Assembly (NCBI RefSeq): GCF_028330985.1
Contig: NZ_JAQMUE010000021.1
Location: forward strand, 36,185 to 100,184
Length of the DNA: 64,000 nt
Reading direction: 5' to 3'
From: Roseofilum reptotaenium CS-1145
GTDB taxonomy: Bacteria; Cyanobacteriota; Cyanobacteriia; Cyanobacteriales; Desertifilaceae
The position numbers and the translations under genes were made by a program. Positions 34,201 through 44,686 of the stretch are shown here, piece by piece. Positions within the stretch are counted from its first letter, which is position 1, and each line of letters opens with the position of its first letter. Under the pieces are notes generated by a model, which ran no database searches, had not been told where the DNA came from, and was given only the letters and a program-made list of their open reading frames with translations.

Positions 34201-35553
34201 ATGACCGCCCCGATTGTTACCCTAAATTTAATTGGCCCTAATGAAGATTTGATCATTCAACCCCCAAAAACTGGGGTAGCGCTACAGGGCAAGATTCAAG
34301 TGCCTGGAGATAAATCGATTTCCCATCGATCGCTGATGTTAGGGAGTTTAGCCCAAGGAGAAACAACGATCGCCGGATTGCTCATTGGAGAAGACCCCCA
34401 GAGTACCGCCGCCTGTTTCCGAGCCATGGGCGTAAATATTACAAAACTTAACTCCGAAGAAGTTAAAGTTAACGGTTTAGGACTCGGAGCACTACAGGAG
34501 CCAACTGATATTTTAGATTGTGGCAACTCTGGAACCACAATGCGCCTGATGTTGGGAATTTTAGCCTCCCATAAAGACCGCTTGTTTAGTGTAACGGGAG
34601 ATCATTCCTTACGATCGCGTCCCATGTCCAGAGTGATTAACCCCCTAAAACAAATGGGCGCTCAAATTTGGGGACGTAAAAACCACACCCTTGCTCCTCT
34701 AGCTGTGCAAGGCACCCAACTCCAACCCATTCATTACCATTCCCCTATTGCCTCAGCCCAGGTCAAATCCTGTATTCTCCTGGCAGGACTGATGGCAGAA
34801 GGAGAAACCACGGTCACCGAACCCGCCCTATCTAGAGACCATAGCGAACGGATGTTAGCCGCTTTTGGCGCAACGGTGAAAACAGACCCCCAAACCCATT
34901 CGGTTACTGTTGTAGGGCCAGCTCAATTATCCGGTCAATCCATTATTATTCCTGGAGATATTAGTTCGGCAGCCTTTTGGTTAGTTGCAGGAGCCATCAT
35001 TCCCGATAGCGACCTGATCGTTGAAAATGTTGGTATCAATCCTACCCGCACTGGAGTATTAGAAGTCTTAGAGCAAATGGGAGCCGATATTGAATTTCTC
35101 AATCAAAGAATAGTGACGGGTGAACCCGTAGCCGATTTACGAGTAAAATCGAGCCGTCTGCACGGATGCGAATTTGGCGGTGACGTAATTCCCCGCTTAA
35201 TTGACGAAATTCCCATCTTAGCGGTCGCTGCTGCCTTTGCGGAAGGAAAAACCGTGATTAAAGACGCGGCAGAATTACGGGTTAAAGAAAGCGATCGCCT
35301 GGCCGTTATGGCCTCCGAACTGAGCCGTATGGGAGCCAACATTACCGAACACCCCGACGGCTTAGAAATTATTGGCTCTACCCCCCTCAAAGGAGCAGAA
35401 GTTGACAGCTATACCGACCACCGGATCGCCATGAGTTTGGCGATCGCCGCCCTCAATGCCCAAGGAAAAACCACCATTCATCGCGCCCAAGCAGCCGCCA
35501 TTTCCTACCCCAGCTTTACCCCTACCCTAGAAGGACTGTTAATTGAGGGATAG
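34201..35553 (+). CDS. aroA: 3-phosphoshikimate 1-carboxyvinyltransferase (EPSP synthase)
   Basis: 450-residue shikimate-pathway enzyme joining PEP to shikimate-3-phosphate. Both family signatures are present: [17 protein letters not shown] near the N-terminus and the [15 protein letters not shown] block. RVKESDRL near residue 365 and the DHRIAMS block near 405 complete the active site. An extra N-terminal stretch of about 25 residues precedes the enzyme core. Length and motifs are normal. Confidence 0.97.
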   Translation: MTAPIVTLNLIGPNEDLIIQPPKTGVALQGKIQVPGDKSISHRSLMLGSLAQGETTIAGLLIGEDPQSTAACFRAMGVNITKLNSEEVKVNGLGLGALQEPTDILDCGNSGTTMRLMLGILASHKDRLFSVTGDHSLRSRPMSRVINPLKQMGAQIWGRKNHTLAPLAVQGTQLQPIHYHSPIASAQVKSCILLAGLMAEGETTVTEPALSRDHSERMLAAFGATVKTDPQTHSVTVVGPAQLSGQSIIIPGDISSAAFWLVAGAIIPDSDLIVENVGINPTRTGVLEVLEQMGADIEFLNQRIVTGEPVADLRVKSSRLHGCEFGGDVIPRLIDEIPILAVAAAFAEGKTVIKDAAELRVKESDRLAVMASELSRMGANITEHPDGLEIIGSTPLKGAEVDSYTDHRIAMSLAIAALNAQGKTTIHRAQAAAISYPSFTPTLEGLLIEG

Positions 35554-35740
35554 TCGATCAATAAGATTGCAAGCCTGCCAACTCTCAACTATTCACTATC
35601 AACTATCCTGAGATAGAATGCACTATAGTAACCCTAATTCATGTTGCCTTAAAGCCCCAGTTTAAAATCCATCCCAGAGATTTCCTGAACATCAGCTATT
35701 TTCAACCACGGGGTTTTTCAGTTAAGCTCTGGATAACCTG

Positions 35741-38700
35741 ATGTGTCGCTGCTCGCGAATGGACAGTTCAAATCCTACTCTAGAGTTATTCAAAGTATTT
35801 GTTGAACAAACCCCTGCCGCTGTGGCTTTGTTCGACCAAGAAATGCGTTATTTACTCACCAGCGATCGCTGGCTGAGTGAATATGGTCTTAGGGATATCC
35901 CCCTAAACAACCTCACCTTCTATGACACCTTTCCCCATTGCCCAGAACAATGGAAACCCATTCATACAGAATGCTTATTAGGAAACTATGAAGGGTGTGA
36001 AGAACATTATTTTTTCGGAGAAGATGGAAAACTGCAATGGGTCGAATGGGATATTCGACCCTGGCATAATTCTTCCGGAGAAATTAATGGTCTCATCATG
36101 TTCACCCAAAATATTACTAAACGTAAACGAGCAGAGGCGGCTTGGATGAAAATTGAGAATCGGTTTAACAAACTTACAGCTAATGTCCCTGGAATTATCT
36201 GTCAACTCCTTCTTAAACCCGAACACCCCATCCAATTCACTTATGTTAGTCCAGGTTGCACCAAAATCTGTGAGCTTGATCCAGATGCCCTTGAGCAACA
36301 TCCCCTTCTGTTTCAGGAATTAATCCATCCGGATGATTTATCAGAATACAAAGCTTCTATCACAACAGCGATTCAAAACCGATCGGCCTGGTCTTGGGAA
36401 GGCCGAATTATTACCACATCAGGTCAAATTAAATGGCTCGCTTGCTCCACTTCCCCCCCAGATACTCAAAACTCGCTAGAACAACAATTTTTAGACGATC
36501 TACCCTATAACTTTACTCCCAATGAACTGCTCCTAGATGGCCTATTTATTGAAGTTACTGAACGCAAACAGGCAGAACTAAGCCTTCTACAACAGGAAAC
36601 CCAGTTAAGGGCCCTGTTTAAAGCCATGACTGATTTGATCCTCGTCCTCGATCGAGAAGGTCACATCCTAGAAGTTGCCCCAACCAACTGTAACCTCTTT
36701 ACTCAAGACCGGCTTGAACTCTATGGCATGAAAATCAGCGATCTCATGCCTGACGAAAATGCCCATCGCCTACTTGCCAATCTTCGTCGTTCCTTAGAAA
36801 CCCAAAAAACGATTGATGTAGAATACTCGATGACCCTAAATGACCAAATTTTTTGGTTAGCGGCCAAAGTCTCTCCCTTAGATATGGATACTGTGGTTTG
36901 GGTTGCCCGTGATATTACCCGTCGCAAAGAATCAGAGGGAAAATTAGAGCAATATCGAGATACCTTAGAAGATCGAGTTGAACAAAGAACCGCTGAACTA
37001 GCAGCAGAAGTTGAAGAACGTCAACAAGTGGAACAGTCCCTACGCCAGCATGTACAAATGCTGGATTTAGCCAATGATTCCATTATGATTCTGGGCTTAG
37101 AGGGAACGATTAAATATTGGAATCATGGGGCCCATAAGCTCTATGGTTGGACCAAACAACAAGCGATTAATCAGAATATTCATAGTCTCTTACAAACGGA
37201 ATTTAGTATCCCTTTACCGACTATTCACAAAATTTTGCGAGAACAAGGGTATTGGGAAGGAGAATTACAACAAACCAAGCGTGATGGAACTCCAGTAACT
37301 GTTGCCAGTCGATGGACGCTTCAGCGAGATAGACAGGGCCGTCCAGCCGCCCTGTTAGAAATTAATAATGATATTACTTATCGCTTTGAAACTGAGATGG
37401 CCTTACGCAAAAGCGAGGAACTCTATCGCACATTGGCTCAAAATTTTCCGGATGGTGCAGTGGTCTTATTCGATCTCGACCTCCGGTTTACCCTGGCAGA
37501 AGGCCGAGAATTAGGGAAGTTACGATTAGCTAAAGACAAATTAGAAGGGGAAACTCCCGCAGACATCTTTCCTCAATCGGTCAGTCAATTGATGGAATAT
37601 CATTACCAAAATGCGTTAGCGGGAGAAACGGAACACTTTGAAATTTCTTTGGGGGAAAACTTTTATTTAATTCAGACCCTACCGGTTAGAAATGATGACG
37701 GATATATTATGGCGGGTATGGCTTTAATGCAGAATATTACTCAGCGTAAGCGCTCTGAAGAAGCCATTCGTAAAAGTGAAACTCGCTATCGAGAAATGGC
37801 CCAACGGGAGGAGTTGATTAACCGTTTGGCTTCTCAAGTCCGTAATTCTTTGAATCTTGACCAGATTTTGGACATAGCGGTGGTCGAAATTCAGAATTTG
37901 TTACAGGTGGATCAGTGTTTATTTAGTTGGTATCAGTCCCAGGGAGAAGACACACTACAAACTCCAGAATTTTCTCCCTATGGATATGTAAATGTGGTCA
38001 AAGAGGCAAAAACGGAAACTTTACCAACCGCATTGGGGTGTTTTCCAGTAGCTGCTGACGATCCGCTGTTGAATAATTTACTTAATCTAGAAATGCTCCA
38101 AGTGGATGATGTCTTCAGTCATGAAGACCCAGGAATTCATCAGCTTTATGAAAGTCGAGGATATCGGGCGATCCTTTTTTTACCGATTAAAACGGCTTAT
38201 GGCGAGTTAGGATGTGTCAGTTGTGCCCATTTTGATGGCCCCCGTCGATGGACAGAGGATGAAGTAGAATTATTACAAACTGTCACGGATCAGTTGGCGA
38301 TCGCGATTAGCCAAGCTGAACTCTATCGTCAGGCGACTGTAGCGGCGGAAAACGCCGATCGCAAAGCCAAAGAACTTGAAGAAACCCTCAGACAACTGCA
38401 ACGTACCCAATCCCAACTGATTCAAAGCGAAAAACTCTCTAGTCTTGGTCAAATGGTTGCCGGTGTTGCCCATGAAATTAATAATCCCGTCAACTTTATT
38501 TATGGTAATTTAGTTCCGGCAAGAGATTATACGGCTGATATTCTCGGACTCTTACAACTCTATCAGGAAACCTTTCGCGATCCACCAGAACCAATAGAAG
38601 AAGAAATTGAAGCGATCGATCTAGAATTTATTAGTGAAGATTTACCCCGACTCCTAGACTCGATGCAAGTGGGAGCAGAACGGATTCGGGAAATTGTCCT

Positions 38701-39217
38701 ATCTCTGCGTAACTTCTCCCGATTGGATGAAGCAGAAATGAAAAAGGTTGATCTCCATGAAGGCATTGATAGCACCTTAATGATTCTCCAAAATCGGTTA
38801 AAAGCCAAAGGCGATCGCCCAGGGGTAGAAGTAAGCAAATATTATGGTAAATTACCCAAGATTTTCTGCTATCCAGGACAACTTAATCAAGTATTTATGA
38901 ACTTGTTTAGTAATGCGATTGATGCCTTGGAAGAGTCTAATATAGCTGAACCCAAAATCACAATTACGACTGAATTAATCGACAATAACCAAGCTGTCGT
39001 CAAACTAAAGGATAATGGACCAGGAATTGGCGAAAAAGTTCGTCAACGGTTGTTTGACCCCTTCTTTACGACCAAACCTGTGGGTAAAGGAACCGGCTTA
39101 GGATTAGCTATTAGTTATCAAATTATTGTGGAAAAACATCAAGGACAACTCAGTTGTGTTTCTGAATTGGGTCAGGGCGCAACCTTTGTGATTCAAATTC
39201 CCGCAGTTTCCCATTAG
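35741..39217 (+). CDS. Multi-PAS/GAF sensor histidine kinase
   Basis: 1158 residues; ATG 35759 is an alternative start. Five PAS domains (about 13-130, 150-270, 280-395, 430-545, 560-670), several followed by ITKRK/ITRRK-type PAC ends. A GAF domain (about 700-860) and a coiled coil follow. The kinase core has H911 in AHEINNPVNF, an N-box, DNGPGIGE at about 1091 and GKGTGLGLAIS. No membrane segment, so it is a cytoplasmic sensor. The HEINNPVNF variant of the H-box is typical of cyanobacterial two-component kinases. No response regulator is adjacent. PAS/GAF ligands cannot be told from sequence. Confidence 0.93.
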   Translation: MCRCSRMDSSNPTLELFKVFVEQTPAAVALFDQEMRYLLTSDRWLSEYGLRDIPLNNLTFYDTFPHCPEQWKPIHTECLLGNYEGCEEHYFFGEDGKLQWVEWDIRPWHNSSGEINGLIMFTQNITKRKRAEAAWMKIENRFNKLTANVPGIICQLLLKPEHPIQFTYVSPGCTKICELDPDALEQHPLLFQELIHPDDLSEYKASITTAIQNRSAWSWEGRIITTSGQIKWLACSTSPPDTQNSLEQQFLDDLPYNFTPNELLLDGLFIEVTERKQAELSLLQQETQLRALFKAMTDLILVLDREGHILEVAPTNCNLFTQDRLELYGMKISDLMPDENAHRLLANLRRSLETQKTIDVEYSMTLNDQIFWLAAKVSPLDMDTVVWVARDITRRKESEGKLEQYRDTLEDRVEQRTAELAAEVEERQQVEQSLRQHVQMLDLANDSIMILGLEGTIKYWNHGAHKLYGWTKQQAINQNIHSLLQTEFSIPLPTIHKILREQGYWEGELQQTKRDGTPVTVASRWTLQRDRQGRPAALLEINNDITYRFETEMALRKSEELYRTLAQNFPDGAVVLFDLDLRFTLAEGRELGKLRLAKDKLEGETPADIFPQSVSQLMEYHYQNALAGETEHFEISLGENFYLIQTLPVRNDDGYIMAGMALMQNITQRKRSEEAIRKSETRYREMAQREELINRLASQVRNSLNLDQILDIAVVEIQNLLQVDQCLFSWYQSQGEDTLQTPEFSPYGYVNVVKEAKTETLPTALGCFPVAADDPLLNNLLNLEMLQVDDVFSHEDPGIHQLYESRGYRAILFLPIKTAYGELGCVSCAHFDGPRRWTEDEVELLQTVTDQLAIAISQAELYRQATVAAENADRKAKELEETLRQLQRTQSQLIQSEKLSSLGQMVAGVAHEINNPVNFIYGNLVPARDYTADILGLLQLYQETFRDPPEPIEEEIEAIDLEFISEDLPRLLDSMQVGAERIREIVLSLRNFSRLDEAEMKKVDLHEGIDSTLMILQNRLKAKGDRPGVEVSKYYGKLPKIFCYPGQLNQVFMNLFSNAIDALEESNIAEPKITITTELIDNNQAVVKLKDNGPGIGEKVRQRLFDPFFTTKPVGKGTGLGLAISYQIIVEKHQGQLSCVSELGQGATFVIQIPAVSH

Positions 39218-39219
39218 AG

Positions 39220-39256
39220 TAGGGAATAGGGAAAACCAGGTTTTCCCTATTCCCTA
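39220..39256. terminator. 37-base perfect palindrome made of heptad-like units
   Basis: TAGGGAATAGGGAAAACC and its exact reverse complement around a single A, starting just after the histidine kinase stop. The arms contain TAGGGAA repeat units. It could end transcription in both directions; no long T-run follows. Confidence 0.6.
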
Positions 39257-39287
39257 ATTCCTTAATTTCTTAATTCCCTATTCTCCT

Positions 39288-40298
39288 ATGACTCTACGGT
39301 GGAACTCCTTTTCAAGTTTGCTCAGTACAACGCTGTTCGTTGCCCTGAACTGGGGATGTACTCCCCAAATCCCTCAAGACTCCTCTGCTCCTCCTGCTGC
39401 AGAAACCATGCCCTTTGTGGCAGTCACTCAGATTGTAGAACATCCGGCTCTAGATGCTACCCGTGATGGCATACAGGATGAGTTAAAAGCAGCCGGATAT
39501 ACGGCTGGAGGAACCCTAACCTGGAAGTGGGAGAGCGCCCAAGGCTCACCGGCAACTGCCGCCCAAATTGCGTCTGCGTTTGTAGCAGAAAAACCGGATG
39601 TCATTGTGGCGATCGCCACTCCATCCGCCCAAGCAGCCGTTTCTGCCAGTACCGATATTCCTGTAATTTTCAGTGCGGTCACCGATCCAGTCGCAGCCAA
39701 ATTAGTGGAAAACCTCGATCAACCTGGTGGTCTAGTCACGGGAGTGAGCGACCTATCTCCTGTCGATCGCCATGTGTCCTTAATGCAAGAAATTAATCCT
39801 AATCTGAAGACAATTGGTGTAATTTATAATGCCGGAGAAGCCAACGCCGTTTCCTTAGTCAATTTACTCAAAGACCAAGCCCAAATTAAAGGATTATCCG
39901 TCGAAGAAGCCACCGTTGCCAATTCCAGTGGTGTAGTCACTGCTGCCCAAAATTTGGTTGGGAAAGCCGATGTAATTTATGTGCCCACGGATAATACGGT
40001 GGTTTCAGCTCTAGAATCAGTGATTCAAGTGGGGATTGATAATAAAATTGGCATTTATTCTGGAGATACTGCTTCTGTAAAGCGGGGGACAATCGCCAGC
40101 TTAGGATTTGATTATTATGATGTTGGCCGACAAACCGGCAAACAAGTCATCCGTATTTTGGAAGGAGAATCCCCTGGTAATATCTCTGTAGAATCCGTCG
40201 ATACCCTAAAACTGTATGTTAACCCCAAAGCTGCCGAAGCCATGGGTGTAACCCTTCCCGCGTCAGTCCTCGATCAGGCGGATACGGTAGTAGATTAG
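39288..40298 (+). CDS. ABC importer substrate-binding protein (TrpX/ABC_sub_bind type)
   Basis: 336 residues of a periplasmic-binding-protein family (DUF/ABC_sub_bind) that pairs with a branched-chain-type permease. The N-terminus is basic (TLRWNSF), hydrophobic and then LNWGCTP, a lipoprotein-like cleavage site. The body shows VTQIVEHPALDATRDGIQ, IFSAVTDPVAAKLV and VYVPTDNTVVSAL, all typical. Homologues bind tryptophan or other aromatics, but the ligand here is not shown. The permease gene follows 60-70 bases later; no ATPase gene is nearby. Confidence 0.88.
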   Translation: MTLRWNSFSSLLSTTLFVALNWGCTPQIPQDSSAPPAAETMPFVAVTQIVEHPALDATRDGIQDELKAAGYTAGGTLTWKWESAQGSPATAAQIASAFVAEKPDVIVAIATPSAQAAVSASTDIPVIFSAVTDPVAAKLVENLDQPGGLVTGVSDLSPVDRHVSLMQEINPNLKTIGVIYNAGEANAVSLVNLLKDQAQIKGLSVEEATVANSSGVVTAAQNLVGKADVIYVPTDNTVVSALESVIQVGIDNKIGIYSGDTASVKRGTIASLGFDYYDVGRQTGKQVIRILEGESPGNISVESVDTLKLYVNPKAAEAMGVTLPASVLDQADTVVD

Positions 40299-40366
40299 GG
40301 GAATCGAGCGGATTGTCTATTGCCTATTCCCCATTGCACGAAGCTCTGTAATTTTAATTGTTGCTT

Positions 40367-41248
40367 ATGACTGCCCTCTTAGGAGCCATTGAACTGGGTT
40401 TACTCTATAGTCTCGTCGGTTTAGGCGTGTATCTATCCTTTCGTGTCCTTGACTTTCCCGATTTAACCGTCGATGGCAGTTTTCCCCTTGGAGGTGCTGT
40501 AGCTGCCACCTTAATCGTCAATGGAATGCATCCGATCATTGCCACAGCAGTGGCGATCGCTGCTGGGGCACTTTCAGGAGCTTGCACTGCCTGGCTAACC
40601 GTACAATTCAAGATCCTCAATCTGCTCTCTAGCATTCTCACCATGATCGCCCTCTATTCCCTCAATCTGCGGATCATGGGTCGCCCCAATGTTCCCCTTT
40701 TGGGAGAAACCACCCTCTTTACTCCCCTGAATAGCCTCTCTGTGCCCCGTCAAGTGGTCATTCCCATCATTTTGGTCATCATTGTCATTTTGCTCAAAGT
40801 TGGCCTAGATGCCCTCTTAGCAACCCAATGGGGCTTGGCATTGCGGGCAACTGGTGCCAACTCAACCATGGCTCGCGCTCAAGGGGTCGATCCCGGAATG
40901 ATGATTATTGTGGGTATGGCCTTAAGCAATGCCCTGGTTGCCCTGGCGGGGGCACTCTTTGCCCAAATTTATGGATTTGCCGATGTCACCCTGGGAGTAG
41001 GAACTATTGTCCTTGGATTAGCCGCCGTGATTATTGGCGAAACCTTTATCCCTGGAAAAACCATCTTTCAAGGTACATTAAGCGTCATTTTAGGTGCACT
41101 GGCGTATCGTTTAGCCATCGCTATTGCCCTGAATGCCAATTTTATGGGACTTCAGGCCCAAGACTTAAATCTAGTTACGGCCTTATTAGTCGCGATCGCC
41201 CTCATCTTACCCCAAACCCCCCTTAAAAAATTAACCCTTAAAAATTAA
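40367..41248 (+). CDS. ABC importer permease (TrpY-like, branched-chain type)
   Basis: 293 residues from ATG 40367; the frame opens at a TTG at 40358, which is less likely. Eight or more membrane helices with the cyanobacterial/bacterial motif FRVLDFPDLTVDGSFPLGGA near the N-terminus and GIVLGLAAVIIGE-like segment near 225-240. It partners with the upstream binding protein. A separate ATP-binding subunit must be encoded elsewhere, because glgC is the next gene. Confidence 0.88.
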   Translation: MTALLGAIELGLLYSLVGLGVYLSFRVLDFPDLTVDGSFPLGGAVAATLIVNGMHPIIATAVAIAAGALSGACTAWLTVQFKILNLLSSILTMIALYSLNLRIMGRPNVPLLGETTLFTPLNSLSVPRQVVIPIILVIIVILLKVGLDALLATQWGLALRATGANSTMARAQGVDPGMMIIVGMALSNALVALAGALFAQIYGFADVTLGVGTIVLGLAAVIIGETFIPGKTIFQGTLSVILGALAYRLAIAIALNANFMGLQAQDLNLVTALLVAIALILPQTPLKKLTLKN

Positions 41249-41419
41249 GGGAATCGCAATAATTCAGAGTTCTTCAATTCCCCATCTCCCCATCCTCCCC
41301 CTACTCACATAACCGTTCCTTAACCCAAGCTCCTGGGCGATCCCCCTTGCCAACTGCCCGGTTCAGTCAGACACTGGACTAGGAAAGTTATTGGTTTTTG
41401 ATATAAGAGGGTTTTTTTC

Positions 41420-42724
41420 GTGAAAAATGTCTTAGGGATTATTCTCGGAGGAGGGGCAGGAACCAGACTGTACCCTTTGACCAAACTACGGGCTAAACCA
41501 GCCGTACCTTTAGCTGGTAAATACCGGTTGATTGATATTCCCGTCAGTAACTGTATCAACTCCGAGATTTTCAAAATCTATGTTCTGACTCAATTCAACT
41601 CCGCTTCCCTAAACCGCCATGTGACTCGCGCCTATAGCTTTTCTAGCTTCTCGGAAGGCTTTGTAGAAATTCTGGCGGCTCAACAGACGGCGAATGACAC
41701 TGACAGTTGGTTTGAAGGGACAGCCGATGCGGTGCGTAAATATCTATGGTTAATGCAAGAATGGGATATTGATGAATATTTGATCCTATCGGGAGATCAT
41801 CTGTACCGTATGGATTATCGGGATTTCATCAACTACCACCGGGAAAGCCAGGCGGATATTACCCTGTCGGTAGTTCCTATTGATGAGGAACGTGCCTCTG
41901 ATTTTGGGTTAATGAAAATCGATGAGACGGGACGAATCATTGATTTCAGTGAGAAACCCAAGGGAGATGATCTGAAAAAAATGGCGGTGGATACGACCAT
42001 TTTGGGTCTTTCTCCAGAAGAAGCGAAACAAAAGCCCTATATTGCCTCCATGGGCATTTATGTCTTCAAAAAAGATTTGATGGGCAAACTGCTCACGGAA
42101 AATCCGACGCAAAAAGACTTTGGTAAGGAAGTTCTACCTTTTGCTGCGGCTCAGGATTACAGAGTGCAGGCCTACCTGTTCAATGATTATTGGGAAGATA
42201 TCGGAACGATTAAGGCGTTTTATGAAGCGAACCTGGCGCTAACGGAACAACCGACTCCACCGTTTAGTTTCTATGATGAAACCGCCCCGATTTATAGTCG
42301 TTCACGGTTCTTACCTCCTTCTAAGCTATTGGAGGCGAAGGTGACTCAATCGATTGTGGCAGAGGGCTGTATTCTCAAGAATTGTACTATCCATCATTCG
42401 GTTTTGGGTGTGCGATCGCGCGTAGAAGCCGATTGTGTGGTCGAAGATTCCATGCTGATGGGTTCAGACTTCTACGAACCGTTTGCTGAACGCCACTCCG
42501 GGATTCAGAAAGGAAAGGTTCCAGTGGGAATTGGCGAAGGAAGCACGATCCGAGGGGCAATTATTGATAAGAATGCTCGCATCGGTCGCAATGTCAAAAT
42601 TATTAATAAAGACCAGGTGGAAGAAGGAAACAATAAAGAGACTGAAAAGCTAGGCTTTTTAATTCGTGGTGGAGTGGTGGTGATTATTAAAAATGCCACT
42701 ATTCCCGATGGTACAGTGATTTAG
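41420..42724 (+). CDS. glgC: Glucose-1-phosphate adenylyltransferase
   Basis: 434-residue ADP-glucose pyrophosphorylase, the committed step of glycogen synthesis; cyanobacterial enzymes are activated by 3-phosphoglycerate and inhibited by phosphate. The start is GTG at 41420. Seen: [20 protein letters not shown] at the nucleotide site, [15 protein letters not shown], the substrate motif [20 protein letters not shown] and a C-terminal beta-helix with hexapeptide-like repeats. The typical ending ([10 protein letters not shown]) is present. No promoter assigned. Confidence 0.97.
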   Translation: MKNVLGIILGGGAGTRLYPLTKLRAKPAVPLAGKYRLIDIPVSNCINSEIFKIYVLTQFNSASLNRHVTRAYSFSSFSEGFVEILAAQQTANDTDSWFEGTADAVRKYLWLMQEWDIDEYLILSGDHLYRMDYRDFINYHRESQADITLSVVPIDEERASDFGLMKIDETGRIIDFSEKPKGDDLKKMAVDTTILGLSPEEAKQKPYIASMGIYVFKKDLMGKLLTENPTQKDFGKEVLPFAAAQDYRVQAYLFNDYWEDIGTIKAFYEANLALTEQPTPPFSFYDETAPIYSRSRFLPPSKLLEAKVTQSIVAEGCILKNCTIHHSVLGVRSRVEADCVVEDSMLMGSDFYEPFAERHSGIQKGKVPVGIGEGSTIRGAIIDKNARIGRNVKIINKDQVEEGNNKETEKLGFLIRGGVVVIIKNATIPDGTVI

Positions 42725-42768
42725 TCTACTCAAGATTTAGGGTAATGGAGATCCTCTTTTAATCAAGG

Positions 42769-43263
42769 ATGATGACTGACTCCTGCCGACTGATTCTATT
42801 AATTGGTCTTCCAGGTAGCGGGAAGTCTACCCTAGCTCACCAGTTGATGGCGGCTTGGCCGACCTATCGACTGGTTTCTACTGATGCTATTCGGCGGCAA
42901 TTGTTTGGAAATGCCGCAGTTCAAGGGGATTGGAGATTAATCTGGAATCAAGTCAGGTTACAGTTTCAGTCAGCTCTGCTCGAAGGGGCACCAACGATTT
43001 ATGATGCAACGAATGCGAAACGAGCCAACCGCCACGACGTGATTCAGCTTGGCCGTGAATTAGGGTTTTCTTCGATTACCGGGATTTGGATTAGAACTAG
43101 GTTACAGGAGTGTTTGGCGAGAAATCGATCGCGCGATCGCCAAGTTCCTGAAGAGGTAATCTTAACTATGTACCGCCAGCTTTGGGGTGCGCCTCCGAGT
43201 CTGAGTGAGGGTATGAATCATTTGATTTTTTATCAACCCAGGAGGGAACTCTATGATGATTGA
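42769..43263 (+). CDS. P-loop kinase-like ATPase
   Basis: 164 residues with a Walker A GLPGSGKS at 14-21, then AWPTYRLVSTDAIRRQL (base-binding style DxxR) and YDATNAKRANR. This resembles the predicted kinases related to polynucleotide kinase and T4 Pnk. Substrate unknown. The start ATG ATG at 42769 is uncertain by one codon. It lies 44 bases after glgC, possibly in one transcript. Confidence 0.8.
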   Translation: MMTDSCRLILLIGLPGSGKSTLAHQLMAAWPTYRLVSTDAIRRQLFGNAAVQGDWRLIWNQVRLQFQSALLEGAPTIYDATNAKRANRHDVIQLGRELGFSSITGIWIRTRLQECLARNRSRDRQVPEEVILTMYRQLWGAPPSLSEGMNHLIFYQPRRELYDD

Positions 43264-43660
43264 GCGGGAGATGCGGAGATTGGTTTGTCGTGTGATTCTT
43301 GGGATTTGATACCCTAATTCTTCAGCTAAAGAAGACCAACGTTGAAAGGAGTAAATCCATAAGCAGCCCATGTAAAAATGACTGTGACGTTTTACTTTAC
43401 GTCAGTTTTCGGCTTACGTTTTTTTGCTATTCGTTGCCTACCACACCTACCAACAGTGGCATTATGTACGAGGAACCTGGCGGCACTGGCAGGGATTTCG
43501 GCAAGGCAGCAGGGCAAAGTAGGAAACATCACCTGTGGTTTGAATCTATCTTTGTTGATGGTAATACCAATAGTAGGACTTACGCATTAACACGATCGGT
43601 TATATATGGAATCGTTGCATAAGTCCTAATTGGTTTATTTCTGTGCCAGTTGCCACTGCA
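43264..43660. other. 397-base non-coding gap with a palindromic repeat
   Basis: Between the P-loop gene and the convergent Rieske gene no recognisable gene is seen. Overlapping open frames at 43299-43622 and 43378-43590 have no family features. The 3' end carries a long inverted repeat (43566-43634). TGCTATTCGTTGCCTAC near 43422 resembles the module described at 63591. Confidence 0.55.
43566..43634. repeat. Inverted repeat / MITE-like hairpin with TAGGACTTACGCA ends
   Basis: ACCAATAGTAGGACTTACGCA pairs with TGCATAAGTCCTAATTGGT across about 30 bases, with small bulges. TAGGACTTACGCA is a terminus I recall from cyanobacterial IS and MITE sequences. It lies 27 bases beyond the Rieske stop and may also act as a terminator. 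Confidence 0.6.
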
Positions 43661-44632
43661 TTAGAGCGTAAGCATCGAGTTCCAGTGTTGATAAAGGTCT
43701 TCTGCGTAGAACATAATTTCTTCATTAGGCAGATGAATTTTAGCGTTTTGCCGTGGATACAAACTTTCAAGACATTCAACGTCTTGTTGAACCACAATTG
43801 AAGCCATATTGAGTAAGGATTCTTGCATGACTGATTTCAGTGCGCGATCGCTGAATTTTGCATAGAGCACAATAAATGTTTTGGTGGTCGTCTCTGTTTC
43901 CGGATAAAGAATATGACCTTGATAGGTTTGAACATCGGGAGAAACCAAGCAAAAGAACTGTGTTGATGGAAATACATACTCTAGAAAATTCTGCATAACC
44001 TCTGGAATAGCTCCTAGCATAGGATTTGCAGTAATTTCCTCTGCCGTGTAGTCGTCCTTCTCAGCAGTTTGCGAAACCTTGGCGTAGATGCCCTCTTTAG
44101 TCACGAATTTCGACTGACAGGATTTAACTTTAAAAAATTCTCGATGAGTGCCATTTTGATGATCGTGGTCATAGTTAATCATCAGACTACTCAAAAAATC
44201 ACTTTGAATGCTTCTCTGGGCTGTTACACCTAGAAATTCGTACTCAGAAGCAACCTGTCGGTGCAACTCAGGGACAGGGAGCCGAGGCTCAAAACCACCG
44301 TAAGTCCAGATCAAATCGCCATCAATAATTAACTCTAAGGGGTTAGCCAATGGCGCTCGACTCAATTGACCTTCTCGCCACAAGCGACCCGACCCATCGA
44401 ATTCTACAGCATGAAATGGACAGGCGATCGTATTGCGCTGCTCACAAATCCAGCCATTGGATAAAGGAGCTTGCATATGCGGACAAATGTTATTGAGAGC
44501 GAAAACTTCTCCAGAGGAATTCTGCCAAAGGACATAATCTTGGGCATTCAAGGTGACTTTATAGGGGTGATTGATCCCCAGCATGGACTTGTGCGCGATT
44601 AGCCAAGGCGCACCAGGAAGAATCGGTTGCAT
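43661..44632 (-). CDS. Rieske [2Fe-2S] oxygenase
   Basis: 323 residues. The N-terminal Rieske domain has C50-P-H52 and C71-P-F-H74, the four cluster ligands. Its FDGSGRLWREG segment follows. The C-terminal part (about 130-320) is like the catalytic domain of ring-hydroxylating or other mononuclear-iron oxygenases; NYDHDHQNGTHREFF holds likely iron ligands. Substrate unknown. Two copies of GTTTAGTTA lie in its promoter, and the FAD monooxygenase and TetR genes 2-3 kb away carry the same motif. Confidence 0.85.
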   Translation of the reverse strand: MQPILPGAPWLIAHKSMLGINHPYKVTLNAQDYVLWQNSSGEVFALNNICPHMQAPLSNGWICEQRNTIACPFHAVEFDGSGRLWREGQLSRAPLANPLELIIDGDLIWTYGGFEPRLPVPELHRQVASEYEFLGVTAQRSIQSDFLSSLMINYDHDHQNGTHREFFKVKSCQSKFVTKEGIYAKVSQTAEKDDYTAEEITANPMLGAIPEVMQNFLEYVFPSTQFFCLVSPDVQTYQGHILYPETETTTKTFIVLYAKFSDRALKSVMQESLLNMASIVVQQDVECLESLYPRQNAKIHLPNEEIMFYAEDLYQHWNSMLTL

Positions 44633-44657
44633 AATGAATTAGCGTAAGTTAAACAGG

Positions 44658-44686
44658 CGTTTAGTTAATTAAACGTGTGTTTAGTT
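44658..44686. promoter_or_regulatory. Candidate TetR operator upstream of the Rieske gene
   Basis: CGTTTAGTTAATTAAACG (44658-44675) is an imperfect 18-base palindrome (16 of 18). A second GTTTAGTTA half-site starts 19 bases after the first. The same TTTAGTTAA core occurs at 47914-47925 between the monooxygenase and TetR genes. Confidence 0.5.

Noticed and set aside
43299..43622. Overlapping open frames in the gap before the Rieske gene
   Set aside because: Two frames overlap each other with no family motif, and part of the region is an inverted repeat.
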